A stretch of DNA of 64,000 bases from Bradyrhizobium sp. CCBAU 51627 (GTDB taxonomy: Bacteria; Pseudomonadota; Alphaproteobacteria; Rhizobiales; Xanthobacteraceae), in the NCBI RefSeq assembly GCF_028128765.1, contig NZ_LBJG01000024.1:868001-932000 (forward strand). The letters run 5' to 3'. This document shows positions 14,937-23,264 of the stretch, one piece after another. The notes under the pieces were generated by a model. It was not told where the DNA came from. It did not search any database and worked only from the letters and a program-made list of their open reading frames with translations. The position numbers and the translations under genes are program-made. How positions within the stretch are numbered: position 1 is the first letter of the stretch; each line of letters opens with the position of its first letter.

Positions 14937-15842
14937 ATGCACGTAATGATCGATGCTCGCGAAACCTTCAACGGCTCATGGCCCTTCCAGCCTCGCTATT
15001 TCGAGGGCAATGGCTTTCGGATGCACTACGTCGACGAAGGCAGTGGTGACCCTATCGTCTGCCTGCATGGTGAGCCCACCTGGGGCTACCTCTATCGTCG
15101 CTTCATTCCGCCGCTCGCCGCTTCGCACAGAGTGATCGTCCCTGACCATATGGGCTTCGGCAAGAGTGAAACACCTTCCGGCCGCGAATATTCGCTCAGA
15201 AGCCACGTCGAGAACTTCACCAAGCTGGTCGAAGCCCTCGATCTCACGAACATCACGCTCGTCGTGCAGGATTGGGGAGGGCTCATCGGGTCTGCGTTCG
15301 CACTGCGACACCCCGATCGAGTCAAACGGCTCTTTCTCCTCAATACGGTCAGTGGGTACGGCAATGCGCCGCCGGGTCTGACCCCATGGTTCCAATTCGT
15401 CCTTAATCATCACAAAGGTGGCACGCTCGGCGAAGTCTTGGGACATCTGAACGTTAACATCCTGAGCGTCATGAAGATCCAAGGCCTAGAAAACCTCTCG
15501 GCTGTGAATTCGGATTGGCTTGCGGCTTACGGCTCTCCATTTACGACGAAGGAGGAGTGTATCGGGGCGATCGAATTTCCGCTCGATGCGCTGCTCGGAA
15601 GGATCCAGCCCTATCTCGCGGAGGGTTTTCCGCTCATCCAGAATCTCAAGTCCAAGCCGGCGATGCTTGCGGTTGGCATGAAGGATCGCGCCATCTTGCC
15701 CGACACACAGATCGCGGATTTCAGCGCGGTGTGGCCGGGTAGGCCGATCATCAAGCTCCCGCATGCAGGACACTTCAGCCAAGAAGATGCACCCGACACA
15801 GTGATCGCGCTTATCGAGCTATTCATTAGCAGTACTAAATGA
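14937..15842 (+). CDS. Haloalkane-dehalogenase-like alpha/beta hydrolase
   Basis: 301 residues in the alpha/beta hydrolase fold. LVVQDWGGLIGS places the nucleophile at D112 with the halide-binding tryptophan W113; HGEPTWGYLYR (44-54) matches the oxyanion/halide-binding segment of the DhlA-type (HLD-I) dehalogenases, where Glu replaces Asn; PHAGHFSQED supplies the catalytic histidine. Haloalkane dehalogenases split carbon-halogen bonds to alcohols in the cytoplasm. Related proteins act on epoxides or esters, so activity on halides is an inference from the motifs. It is co-directional with the crotonase gene 50 bp upstream. Confidence 0.8.
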   Translation: MHVMIDARETFNGSWPFQPRYFEGNGFRMHYVDEGSGDPIVCLHGEPTWGYLYRRFIPPLAASHRVIVPDHMGFGKSETPSGREYSLRSHVENFTKLVEALDLTNITLVVQDWGGLIGSAFALRHPDRVKRLFLLNTVSGYGNAPPGLTPWFQFVLNHHKGGTLGEVLGHLNVNILSVMKIQGLENLSAVNSDWLAAYGSPFTTKEECIGAIEFPLDALLGRIQPYLAEGFPLIQNLKSKPAMLAVGMKDRAILPDTQIADFSAVWPGRPIIKLPHAGHFSQEDAPDTVIALIELFISSTK

Positions 15843-16194
15843 CGCGTCCTCGCCTCGGACTCCATGCGCGGAGCGCCTTCGGTTCGCCAGGATAACGCGC
15901 CATGATGTGTCGATATAAGTACTAAAATGAAATGAAGAGGCGCGGATGGATATGTGCTGTCCGTTGGGCGTCTGTCGTAGGCTTCCGTAGTTGTCAGCAA
16001 TGATGTCGCAGACGATCGTGCGAGCGAAGCGCTTGACTAGTTCCAAAAAAGAACGTTAGGGTGGGAATAGATTGTCATGGTTAGACCTGCAGTCGTCGGA
16101 GTTCTGCCGAGGACTGACAAGCGAGCGCGCAAAGCGAAGCGAAGGTCAACTAAACTTAGTTGCGCGCCAGGGAAGGCGCGCGGGGAGGATATCG
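15843..16194. other. Intergenic region with class A promoter
   Basis: The 350 bases between the dehalogenase-like gene and the solute-binding protein contain operator-promoter A2 (16033-16061). An AT-rich segment at 15910-15930 is unassigned. No gene is supported here. Confidence 0.5.
16033..16061 (+). promoter_or_regulatory. Class A operator-promoter A2
   Basis: TTGACT (16033-16038), one base, GTTCCAAAAAAGAAC (16040-16054), then TTAGGG 17 bases after the -35. It matches A1 and A3 in both sequence and spacing. The regulated gene is the solute-binding protein at 16195. Confidence 0.7.
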
Positions 16195-17394
16195 ATGTTA
16201 GCGAAATGGAAAATCGCGATAGCCCTAGCTGTCCTTCTGGGCGGTCCCGCGTACGCGGCGGAAGAGCCCGGCGTTTCCGATACCGAAATCAAGATCGGCG
16301 GTGTTTTCCCCTTCAGTGGACCGGCATCTTCGATCGGACTCGTGGGCAAGGGCCTCATTGCCTACATCCAATCGCTGAACGATCGGGGAGGCGTCAACGG
16401 CCGCAAGATCAACTACATCGCCTACGACGACTCGTACAGTCCGCCCAAGGCCGTGGAGCACGTGCGCAAGCTGGTCGAGAGCGACGAAGTAGCCTTCATG
16501 TACGGCCAGCTCGGTACGCCCGGCATCTCGGCTACGGCAAAATATCTCAGGGCGAAGGGGGTGCCCAGCGTCGCAATCATCAGCGGCGCGTCAAAGTTCA
16601 CGGATATCGCAAATTACCCGCTGATCACGACCGGTCTCGTCAGCTACGATACCGAAGGGAAGATCTATGCCAAGTATCTGATGAAGACGCTTCCCAACGC
16701 GAAATACGCAATCCTCTATCAGAACGACGACCTCGGCAAAGACTACGTCAATGCCTTCAGGTCGTATCTTGGGAGCGATTTCGATCGGAAGGTGGTGACT
16801 GCGGCCTACGAAGTCACCGAGCCAACCATAGACTCGCAAATCACAAACCTGAAGAGTTCGGGGGCCGAAGCGCTGGTCGTGGCTGGGACGCCAAAGTTTG
16901 CGGCGCAGGCGATCCGCCAGGCGTCTGTCATCGGTTGGAAGGCGACCGTGATCATCAACTTCCCATCGAATTCGGTCGGCGGAACGCTGACGCCGGCCGG
17001 GCTAGACAAATCCGTTGGCGTGATCGCCGGCACGATCACCAAAGACATCGCAGACGAGACGTGGAAGGACGATCCTGGTCTGCAGGACTATAGGAAGTTT
17101 TTCGAGAAGTATTTGTCCGGCGCCGACATCACGAACGGGAGCTACGCAGTAGGATATCAGCAGGGAATTCTGCTCGAGCGAATCTTGAAGCAATGCGGCA
17201 ATGATCTTTCCCGCAAGAATATCCTGGCGCAAGCAAGGAATCTCCAACACGTAATGGTCCCCATTGCGCTGCCGGGAGTCGAGGTCAATACCAGCGAAAG
17301 CGTGAACATGATGTGGTCTCAAATGCGGCTCCAGCGCTGGACAGGTACCAATTGGCAGTTATTCGGAGACGTGCTCGACGCGAAGTCCGAATAG
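16195..17394 (+). CDS. ABC transporter substrate-binding protein (LivJ/type I fold)
   Basis: 399 residues: signal peptide MLAKWKIAIALAVLLGGPAYA, then VSDTEIKIGGVFPFSGPAS, a typical start of hydrophobic-amino-acid/aromatic-acid binding proteins, and two alpha/beta lobes. GGGGAGGA precedes the ATG at 16195. Rhizobial relatives bind aromatic acids, urea or branched amino acids. No permease or ATPase gene accompanies it, so it must share membrane components encoded elsewhere. Class A operator A2 places it in the same regulon as the ferredoxin reductase and the beta-oxidation operon, suggesting it imports their substrate. Confidence 0.93.
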   Translation: MLAKWKIAIALAVLLGGPAYAAEEPGVSDTEIKIGGVFPFSGPASSIGLVGKGLIAYIQSLNDRGGVNGRKINYIAYDDSYSPPKAVEHVRKLVESDEVAFMYGQLGTPGISATAKYLRAKGVPSVAIISGASKFTDIANYPLITTGLVSYDTEGKIYAKYLMKTLPNAKYAILYQNDDLGKDYVNAFRSYLGSDFDRKVVTAAYEVTEPTIDSQITNLKSSGAEALVVAGTPKFAAQAIRQASVIGWKATVIINFPSNSVGGTLTPAGLDKSVGVIAGTITKDIADETWKDDPGLQDYRKFFEKYLSGADITNGSYAVGYQQGILLERILKQCGNDLSRKNILAQARNLQHVMVPIALPGVEVNTSESVNMMWSQMRLQRWTGTNWQLFGDVLDAKSE

Positions 17395-17532
17395 CCGTCT
17401 CGCTGGAAAAGGCAGGGCAGCGCATGATCGAAGGCGCCGCCGAAACCTCAGTTCAGTGGCCGCGCGGATCGCGAGGCCGGCAATTAGAAGCTAGTTCACG
17501 CGCGAGCCTCTGAGATCGCTCCGCGGCAAGTC

Positions 17533-19353
17533 ATGGGATCACGGTCGATGTCAACGAACGCTCCGGTCTTCGCGCCCAAGGAGGTCTCTCTGCAGCGGCG
17601 GAGCGACGGTTCGCTTATCTTGAGTTCGCCGCTCGAGCTCGGAAAGTGCGATTGGCGCATCACTGACTTTCTGCCGACGTGGGCGAACGCAGCTCCAGAT
17701 CGCGTCTTCTTGGCACAACGCAATTCAGACGGAGGCTGGGACCAAATCACGTACAGCCAAGCCTGGGCTTTGGTGCAGGCGGTTGGTCAAAGTCTGATCG
17801 AAATGAATGCGAAGCCTTCGGACAGCCTCGCCATCCTTTCAGGGAATTCCATAGAGAATGCGGTGATTTCATTTGCCGCAATGTCCATTGGCGTAACTTT
17901 TGCGCCAATCTCGCCGAACTACACTTTGATGCCCGGCGGCCTGGCGCGGCTGAAGGATATCGCGGAGGTGCTGCGTCCTAAGTTCGTGTTCGTGCAAAGC
18001 GGACGCGAATTCTCCGCAGGCCGGTCCATCCCGGAACTGAAGGCGGCAACCTGGATCAGCGTGGACGGTGCCCCCGAAACGGTCCGCTATGCTGACCTCA
18101 CGAGGAAGCGGAGCGGTTATGAAGGCTTCGAACAAGCGTCCCGTTGTGTGTCGTGCGATGCCGTTGCGAAAGTCCTCTTCACGTCCGGCTCGACGGGCCT
18201 TCCCAAGGGCGTTCTGAATACTCACCGAATGATGGCGAGCTCTCTACAAATGGGCAGCTTGCTGGTGGCCCCGTCCGAGGCGCCTGTCCAGGTCGAGTGG
18301 ATGCCATGGCACCACACCATGGGAAGCAACGTCATTTTGCATGGCATCCTCAAGAACGGAGGAACGCTCTACATAGACGATGGTCGGCCGTTACCGCAGC
18401 TCTTCCACAAAACGCTCCGCAATCTCAAGGAGGTCTCGCCGACCGCCATGTTCAACGTTCCTGCCGGCTATACTTTCCTTTGCGACGCGATCGAGAAGGA
18501 TGCCGAGCTGGGCGCGGGCATACTGAAGCGGGTGGATAGGATGAGCTATGCCGGCGCTGCCATCTCTCAGAACACGCTCGAGCGTCTGTATCGTTTGACG
18601 TCATCTATCACCGGCCGGCGAATTCCCGTCATGTCGGGCTACGGTACTACGGAAACCGCCCCAACGATCAGTACGACCCATTGGGCCACCGACCGCCCGG
18701 GGGAAATTGGCCTTCCAGCGCCGGGCTTGCAGCTCAAGCTGCTTCCCGTTTCGGATACGTACGAGGTGAGAGTCAAAGGTCCCAACGTCACCCCGGGTTA
18801 TCTCGGAAGACCGGATTTGACAGAAAACGCCTTCGATGAAGAAGGCTTCTATCGCATCGGGGATACGGTCTCGTTCATGGATCCCGAGAAGCCAGAAGCT
18901 GGACTCCGCTTTACGGGCCGAATTTCCGAAAACTTCAAGCTCGCCAACGGGACCTGGGTATCGATCGGGAACATGCGGGCCGCGGTCTTGGCAGCCGCTC
19001 GGGGCGTGTTGTCGGACGTCGTCATCGCAGGTGAGAACCGAGAATGGTGCGGTCTCCTTTGCTGGCTGAACCCGACGGAAGCGGCTCGGCTTTCGTCGCA
19101 GCCGCCCTCCGACTCGAACAGCGATCCCGTTGTCGTGCAGTTCCTTAAGGATCGCTTCCAAGAATACAATCGGACCGTCGGAAGCAGCGAGAGTGTGCAT
19201 TCGTTCGTGCTGCTCAAGGAGCCGCCATCGATCGCCGCCGGGGAAATCACCGACAAGGCATATGTCAACCAGCGTGCTGTCTTGAGGTGTCGATCGGACC
19301 AGGTCGAATCTCTCTACAGCTCCGCACCGGCGTCGAGCGTGATCCGGGTTTGA
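17533..19353 (+). CDS. Feruloyl-CoA-synthase-like acyl-CoA ligase
   Basis: 606 residues of the ANL superfamily. The ATP loop LFTSGSTGLPKGV is at 216-228, followed by LNTHRMMASS and VEWMPWHHTMGSN, which together mark the feruloyl-CoA synthase branch; YGTTETAPT and YRIGDTV are the later core motifs. It would activate a carboxylic acid (aromatic or alkenoic) to its CoA thioester with ATP in the cytoplasm. It follows the solute-binding protein by 138 bp on the same strand and so may share the class A promoter. ATG 17548 is an alternative start; neither has a strong ribosome site. Confidence 0.88.
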   Translation: MGSRSMSTNAPVFAPKEVSLQRRSDGSLILSSPLELGKCDWRITDFLPTWANAAPDRVFLAQRNSDGGWDQITYSQAWALVQAVGQSLIEMNAKPSDSLAILSGNSIENAVISFAAMSIGVTFAPISPNYTLMPGGLARLKDIAEVLRPKFVFVQSGREFSAGRSIPELKAATWISVDGAPETVRYADLTRKRSGYEGFEQASRCVSCDAVAKVLFTSGSTGLPKGVLNTHRMMASSLQMGSLLVAPSEAPVQVEWMPWHHTMGSNVILHGILKNGGTLYIDDGRPLPQLFHKTLRNLKEVSPTAMFNVPAGYTFLCDAIEKDAELGAGILKRVDRMSYAGAAISQNTLERLYRLTSSITGRRIPVMSGYGTTETAPTISTTHWATDRPGEIGLPAPGLQLKLLPVSDTYEVRVKGPNVTPGYLGRPDLTENAFDEEGFYRIGDTVSFMDPEKPEAGLRFTGRISENFKLANGTWVSIGNMRAAVLAAARGVLSDVVIAGENREWCGLLCWLNPTEAARLSSQPPSDSNSDPVVVQFLKDRFQEYNRTVGSSESVHSFVLLKEPPSIAAGEITDKAYVNQRAVLRCRSDQVESLYSSAPASSVIRV

Positions 19354-19458
19354 GAACCTCTGCTCAAGCGCTCATCGATGCGGTAGCTAATCGCGGCGGG
19401 ACAGCCGGCTGCTCCATGTCCCCGTGCAGGCAACGTGGGCGTGTCGCAGCCCAGGCGA

Positions 19459-19977
19459 TCAGGCCGCTTTACGCCGTGGCTTAGCTTTCGGTGCTGGCTC
19501 CGGCGTCTCTTTCTTCGTCAGTGTGCGCCTGGCGCCCGGTCCGGGATGCGTATGAACCTCTTTGGCCAGAACCGGCTCGCCGCACTCGGAGCAGACCATG
19601 ACGGGGTCGAAGTCCTTGCCGCAGTTGCGATGCTGATGCAGAAGCGGTCGTCCGCGCTCGTCCACCATGTGGGTATCGCCCCAATGGACGATCGCCATCA
19701 TGATCGGATAGAGGTCGAGGCCTTTCTGGGTCAGGATGTACTCGTGCCGCTTCGGCGATTCCTGATAGGGCACGCGACGGAGGATGCCTTGCCGGACAAG
19801 CTTCTTCAGTCGCTCGGCAAGTAGATGGCGAGTGATGCCGAGAGCAGACTGGAATCCCTCGAAGCGACGAGTACGCAGGAAACATTCGCGCAGGATAAGC
19901 AATGTCCATCGGTCGCCGATTACCCCGATGGTCCGGGCCATCGAACATGGCTCTTCTTCAAGTTCTTTCCACTTCAT
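19459..19977 (-). CDS. HxlR-family regulator with C-terminal zinc-ribbon-like tail
   Basis: 172 residues. The HxlR winged helix spans about 10-100 (CSMARTIGVIGDRWTLLILRE, then HLLAERLKKLVRQGILRR and the wing KRHEYILTQKG). After it comes a cysteine cluster, NCGKDFDPVMVCSECGE (C119, C129, C132), suggesting a small metal site, and a basic tail KPRRKAA. C11 lies where redox-sensing HxlR proteins keep a reactive cysteine. It is divergent from the isomerase gene, with class A operator A4 in the 218-bp gap, which makes it the best location-based candidate for the class A regulator. Confidence 0.9.
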   Translation of the reverse strand: MKWKELEEEPCSMARTIGVIGDRWTLLILRECFLRTRRFEGFQSALGITRHLLAERLKKLVRQGILRRVPYQESPKRHEYILTQKGLDLYPIMMAIVHWGDTHMVDERGRPLLHQHRNCGKDFDPVMVCSECGEPVLAKEVHTHPGPGARRTLTKKETPEPAPKAKPRRKAA

Positions 19978-20036
19978 CCGCGGTCTCCAACTGGCCCAAC
20001 CATTCTCCCACGAATCCGCCGGGGGACGATAAGTCT

Positions 20037-20054
20037 TACCATTCTAGATAGGTA
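20037..20054. promoter_or_regulatory. Short inverted repeat upstream of the HxlR gene
   Basis: TACC and GGTA flank ATTCTAGATA, giving an 18-bp interrupted palindrome about 60 bp upstream of the HxlR start. It could be an autoregulatory site, but the arms are only four bases. Confidence 0.25.
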
Positions 20055-20110
20055 CTGAGCCCCAAACAATACCACCCTCCGGAAAATCTGCCAAAACGAG
20101 GCGCTTAAGT

Positions 20111-20137
20111 TTGACAGTTCAAAAATAGAACTATAAG
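20111..20137 (+). promoter_or_regulatory. Class A operator-promoter A4
   Basis: TTGACA (20111-20116) abuts GTTCAAAAATAGAAC (20117-20131), followed directly by TATAAG. The -35 is consensus, and the arms GTTC/GAAC match the other class A sites, but the spacer to TATAAG is 15, so TAAGAA two bases later may serve. It drives the isomerase gene. Confidence 0.65.
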
Positions 20138-20195
20138 AAACGGCTACGCTTACCGAACGTCACCCATCATCGAGTTGTTTCCGGAGATCGCCGAT

Positions 20196-20828
20196 ATGAC
20201 ACCGAAAGTAGAATTCCTGTTCGATTTCGGCAGCCCGAACGCCTACTTGGCCGAGGTCGCGATCCCAGGCATCGAACAGCGCACCGGAGCCAAGTTCGAG
20301 TATGTTCCGATCCTTCTCGGCGGCATCTACAAGGCTACCGGCAACATGTCGCCCTTCGATTCTCTCCGAGGGATCAAGAATAAGCCCGAGTACCAGGCGC
20401 TCGAGACGCAGCGATTCATCCGCCGGCATGGCGTGACGAAATTCCGCCTCAATCCCTTCTTCCCTGTGAACACTCTCATGCTGATGCGCTGCGCAGTCGC
20501 GGCCCAGTCCGAGGGGGTGTTCGAGCCCTATTTCAGGGCCGCCTATCATCATATGTGGGAAGAACCGAAGAAGATGGATGATCCGGAGGTTTTCCGGAGT
20601 GCATTCGCTTCCTCGGGCATCGATATCGATCGCATCGCGAAGCGTGCCCAGGAAGACGACGTAAAGAAGCGACTCATCGACCTGACGAACGACGCCGTAA
20701 GCCGCGGCGCGTTCGGATCGCCCACCTTCTTCGTCGGTAAGGAAATGTTCTTCGGTAAGGACCAACTGCGTGACGTGGAGGAATCCATCGTCGAACAATC
20801 CGGCGGGGTCACTTCGAAGACCAAATGA
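20196..20828 (+). CDS. DsbA-fold isomerase, 2-hydroxychromene-2-carboxylate isomerase family
   Basis: 210 residues from ATG 20196 (GGAG upstream). FLFDFGSPNAYLAEVAIPGIE and the C-terminal SRGAFGSPTFFVG are signatures of the kappa-class glutathione transferase-like isomerases, where the serine in FGSP replaces the DsbA cysteine. These enzymes isomerise ring-cleavage or enone intermediates, using glutathione. It has its own class A promoter and sits just before the acyl-CoA dehydrogenase operon, suggesting a role on an unsaturated intermediate of the same pathway. The exact substrate is not predictable. Confidence 0.88.
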   Translation: MTPKVEFLFDFGSPNAYLAEVAIPGIEQRTGAKFEYVPILLGGIYKATGNMSPFDSLRGIKNKPEYQALETQRFIRRHGVTKFRLNPFFPVNTLMLMRCAVAAQSEGVFEPYFRAAYHHMWEEPKKMDDPEVFRSAFASSGIDIDRIAKRAQEDDVKKRLIDLTNDAVSRGAFGSPTFFVGKEMFFGKDQLRDVEESIVEQSGGVTSKTK

Positions 20829-20841
20829 TAACTGCGTCGAA

Positions 20842-20867
20842 GGGCGGCGACACCAATGTCGCCCCCC
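20842..20867. terminator. Hairpin after the isomerase gene
   Basis: GGGCGGCGACA (20842-20852) pairs with TGTCGCCCCCC (20857-20867) over a CCAA loop with one C-C mismatch. It starts 13 bases after the isomerase stop. No T-run follows. Confidence 0.5.
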
Positions 20868-21185
20868 GCCGCTCGGCGAGGCTCGGCAGCGAGGTCGTTG
20901 GGGTCGTGTAGGTTGATCCCGACGGCGATCGCCGATTGCGTCCGACAGCAAAAATTGCCCAAGTCAGCCGGCGACGCTTGCGCTGGCCAGGCCGAATTCG
21001 TCGAAGCTCGCCTTCAATACAGGACAGAGGGACAGCGTTGATGTCCTTTGAATTCGCGCGTGGCAGCGGCCGGTCGTGGCATCCAGGCTGCGAATTCTAC
21101 TTTGCTAGGCTGTCCGGCTCGCATCGAAATTCAACGCATCGGACCGTCTCTTGCCTCGGGCCGTCGAGGCTACTTCAAATATCAA

Positions 21186-21214
21186 TTGACGAGTTCTAAA
21201 AAAGAACGTTATGT
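21186..21214 (+). promoter_or_regulatory. Class A operator-promoter A3
   Basis: TTGACG (21186-21191), one base, the perfect palindrome GTTCTAAAAAAGAAC (21193-21207), then TTATGT 17 bases after the -35. This is the best-conserved member of the class A set. It drives the SDR/acyl-CoA dehydrogenase/thiolase operon starting at 21310. Confidence 0.72.
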
Positions 21215-21309
21215 GTTTTCCGTGGTGCTGAGGCCGCGTCGCCGATCGTCCATCGGTGCGCGGCAGAATAGTTCGCAAGCGACGTAATAACCTCACAGGG
21301 AGCAAGCCC

Positions 21310-22047
21310 GTGCAGAAAAGAAACGCAACCGTGGCTGTCATCGGCGCCGGCGATTACATCGGCGGCGAGATCGCCAAAAAGTTCGCCTCGGAAGGATTCA
21401 CGGTCTTCGCGGGCCGTCGCAACGGCGAAAAGTTGGCACCGCTCGTCAAGGACATCGAGGCCGCCGGGGGAGAGGTTCATGCCCGTTCGCTCGACGCCCG
21501 CAAGGAAGATGAGATCATCTCCTTCCTCAACGATGCCGACAAGCACGCGCCGCTGGAAGTCTGCATCTTCAACATCGGCGCGAACGTCAACTTCCCTATT
21601 CTGGAAACCACCGAGCGTGTTTTCCGGAAGGTCTGGGAAATGGCCTGCTATTCCGGCTTTTTGGCAGGCCGCGAGGCCGCCAGGTTGATGCTGCCGCGCG
21701 GGGGCGGCAATATCTTCTTTACCGGGGCGACCGCTTCGCTCCGCGGCGGCAGCGGCTATGCCGCCTTCGCAAGTGCCAAGTTCGGCCTTCGCGCGGTTGC
21801 GCAGGCGATGGCGCGCGAGCTCGGCCCGAAAAATATCCACGTCGCGCATCTCATCATCGATTCCGGGGTGGATACCGAATGGGTGCGGCAGCGGCGGCTG
21901 GAGGCTCTGGGGCCGAATGCGCTGGATGATCCGGACGCCTTGATGCCTCCGTCTTCCGTCGCAGCGTCCTACTGGCAGCTCTACCAGCAGCCGAAAAGCG
22001 CATGGACGTTCGAGCTTGAGATTCGTCCCTTCGGCGAGAAGTGGTGA
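21310..22047 (+). CDS. SDR-family protein lacking the catalytic tyrosine
   Basis: 245 residues from a GTG at 21310 with AGGGAG eight bases upstream. VAVIGAGDYIGGEIAKKFA binds NAD(P). In the place of the usual YxxxK motif it has F153-ASA-K157 (GYAAFASAKFGLRA), so the proton-donating tyrosine is phenylalanine; a tyrosine three residues earlier (Y150) might substitute. First gene of a five-gene operon with gaps of 13-24 bases. A redox step on a hydroxyacyl-CoA is expected from context, but the altered active site leaves this open. Confidence 0.85.
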   Translation: MQKRNATVAVIGAGDYIGGEIAKKFASEGFTVFAGRRNGEKLAPLVKDIEAAGGEVHARSLDARKEDEIISFLNDADKHAPLEVCIFNIGANVNFPILETTERVFRKVWEMACYSGFLAGREAARLMLPRGGGNIFFTGATASLRGGSGYAAFASAKFGLRAVAQAMARELGPKNIHVAHLIIDSGVDTEWVRQRRLEALGPNALDDPDALMPPSSVAASYWQLYQQPKSAWTFELEIRPFGEKW

Positions 22048-22059
22048 GGAGCAAGTAGG

Positions 22060-23241
22060 ATGGAGCTGGCGCTTTCTCCAGAGGATGCTGCATTTCGTGA
22101 CGAAGTGCGCGCTTTCATCGCGGAAAACTATCCGGCGGAAATGCGCGTCCCGAACCCGGAGACCGACCTGACGAAGGAGCAATCACTGCTCTGGCATCGC
22201 ATTCTGCACAAGAAGGGTTGGATCGCGCCTCTCTGGCCCAAGGAGTATGGTGGGCCCGGTTGGTCGATTACCCGCCGCTTCATCTTCGAACAGGAGACCA
22301 GCCGCGCCGGCACCCTGCCGCCATTGGCATTCAGCGTCACCATGGTGGGTCCAGTCATCTATACCTTCGGCAACGAGGCGCAGAAGAAGAAGTTTCTTCC
22401 GCGCATTCTGTCCGGCGAGGACTGGTGGTGCCAAGGCTACTCCGAACCGGGCTCCGGTTCGGATCTTGCAACCGTTCGTACCAAGGCCGTGCGTGAGGGA
22501 GATCACTATATCGTCAACGGCCACAAGACGTGGACGACGCTCGCTCAGCATGCGGATTGGATTTTCTGCCTGGTGCGGACTGATCCGAATGCGAAACCTC
22601 AGTCGGGCATCTCCTTCTTGCTGATCGATATGAAGTCCCCCGGCGTAACCGTGCGACCGATCATCACGATCGACGGAAGCCACGAAGTCAACGACGTCTT
22701 TCTGGAGAACGTTCGTGTTCCCGTCGAAAATCTGATCGGAGAGGAGAACAAGGGATGGACCTACGCCAAGTTCCTGCTCGGCAATGAGCGCACGAGCATG
22801 GCCGGCATCGGCCGGTCGACGCGCTACATCAACAAGCTGAAGCAAATCGTAAAGGCCGAGATTCCTTCCGACGATCCGGCCCATCTCGACTTCGTGCGCG
22901 AAATCGCCCACGTGGAGCTCGATGTCCTGGCGCTTGAGGCGACCGAGCTGCGTGTTGTGGCGCAGATGGCGCGCGGAATCGATCCGGGACCGGCGGCATC
23001 ACTATTCAAGATCCGCGGCACCGAGATATTTCAGAAAATCACCGAATTGACCCATCGCGCGATCGGCAATTCCGGGCTCGCCCTTCGAGAGCAACCGGTC
23101 AGCGCCAATCACTTCATGCCCGGCCCCGAGTATGGGCACACAGCAGCGGAAAAGTACCTGAATTCGCGCAAGCTGAGCATCTACGGCGGGTCGAACGAGA
23201 TCCAGCGCAACATCATCGCAAAAGCGGTTCTTGGTCTCTAA
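22060..23241 (+). CDS. Acyl-CoA dehydrogenase, subunit 1
   Basis: 393 residues with the FAD-binding signature GYSEPGSGSDLATVRT and C-terminal SIYGGSNEIQRNIIAK. The position of the medium-chain-type catalytic glutamate holds G376; instead E243 in LLGNERTSMAG aligns with the helix-G base of isovaleryl-CoA-type enzymes. It would desaturate an acyl-CoA at C2-C3, passing electrons to ETF. The partner gene 24 bp downstream encodes a second, divergent dehydrogenase chain, as in steroid-degrading alpha2beta2 enzymes. Confidence 0.93.
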   Translation: MELALSPEDAAFRDEVRAFIAENYPAEMRVPNPETDLTKEQSLLWHRILHKKGWIAPLWPKEYGGPGWSITRRFIFEQETSRAGTLPPLAFSVTMVGPVIYTFGNEAQKKKFLPRILSGEDWWCQGYSEPGSGSDLATVRTKAVREGDHYIVNGHKTWTTLAQHADWIFCLVRTDPNAKPQSGISFLLIDMKSPGVTVRPIITIDGSHEVNDVFLENVRVPVENLIGEENKGWTYAKFLLGNERTSMAGIGRSTRYINKLKQIVKAEIPSDDPAHLDFVREIAHVELDVLALEATELRVVAQMARGIDPGPAASLFKIRGTEIFQKITELTHRAIGNSGLALREQPVSANHFMPGPEYGHTAAEKYLNSRKLSIYGGSNEIQRNIIAKAVLGL

Positions 23242-23264
23242 TCGAAGCCTATCGAGAGGGTCGG

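Larger units (their letters stand above)
20829..21309. other. Intergenic region between isomerase and beta-oxidation operon
   Basis: 480 bases contain the hairpin at 20842-20867 near the left end and the class A promoter A3 near the right. Between them no open frame has convincing composition or a recognisable domain. Confidence 0.5.
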
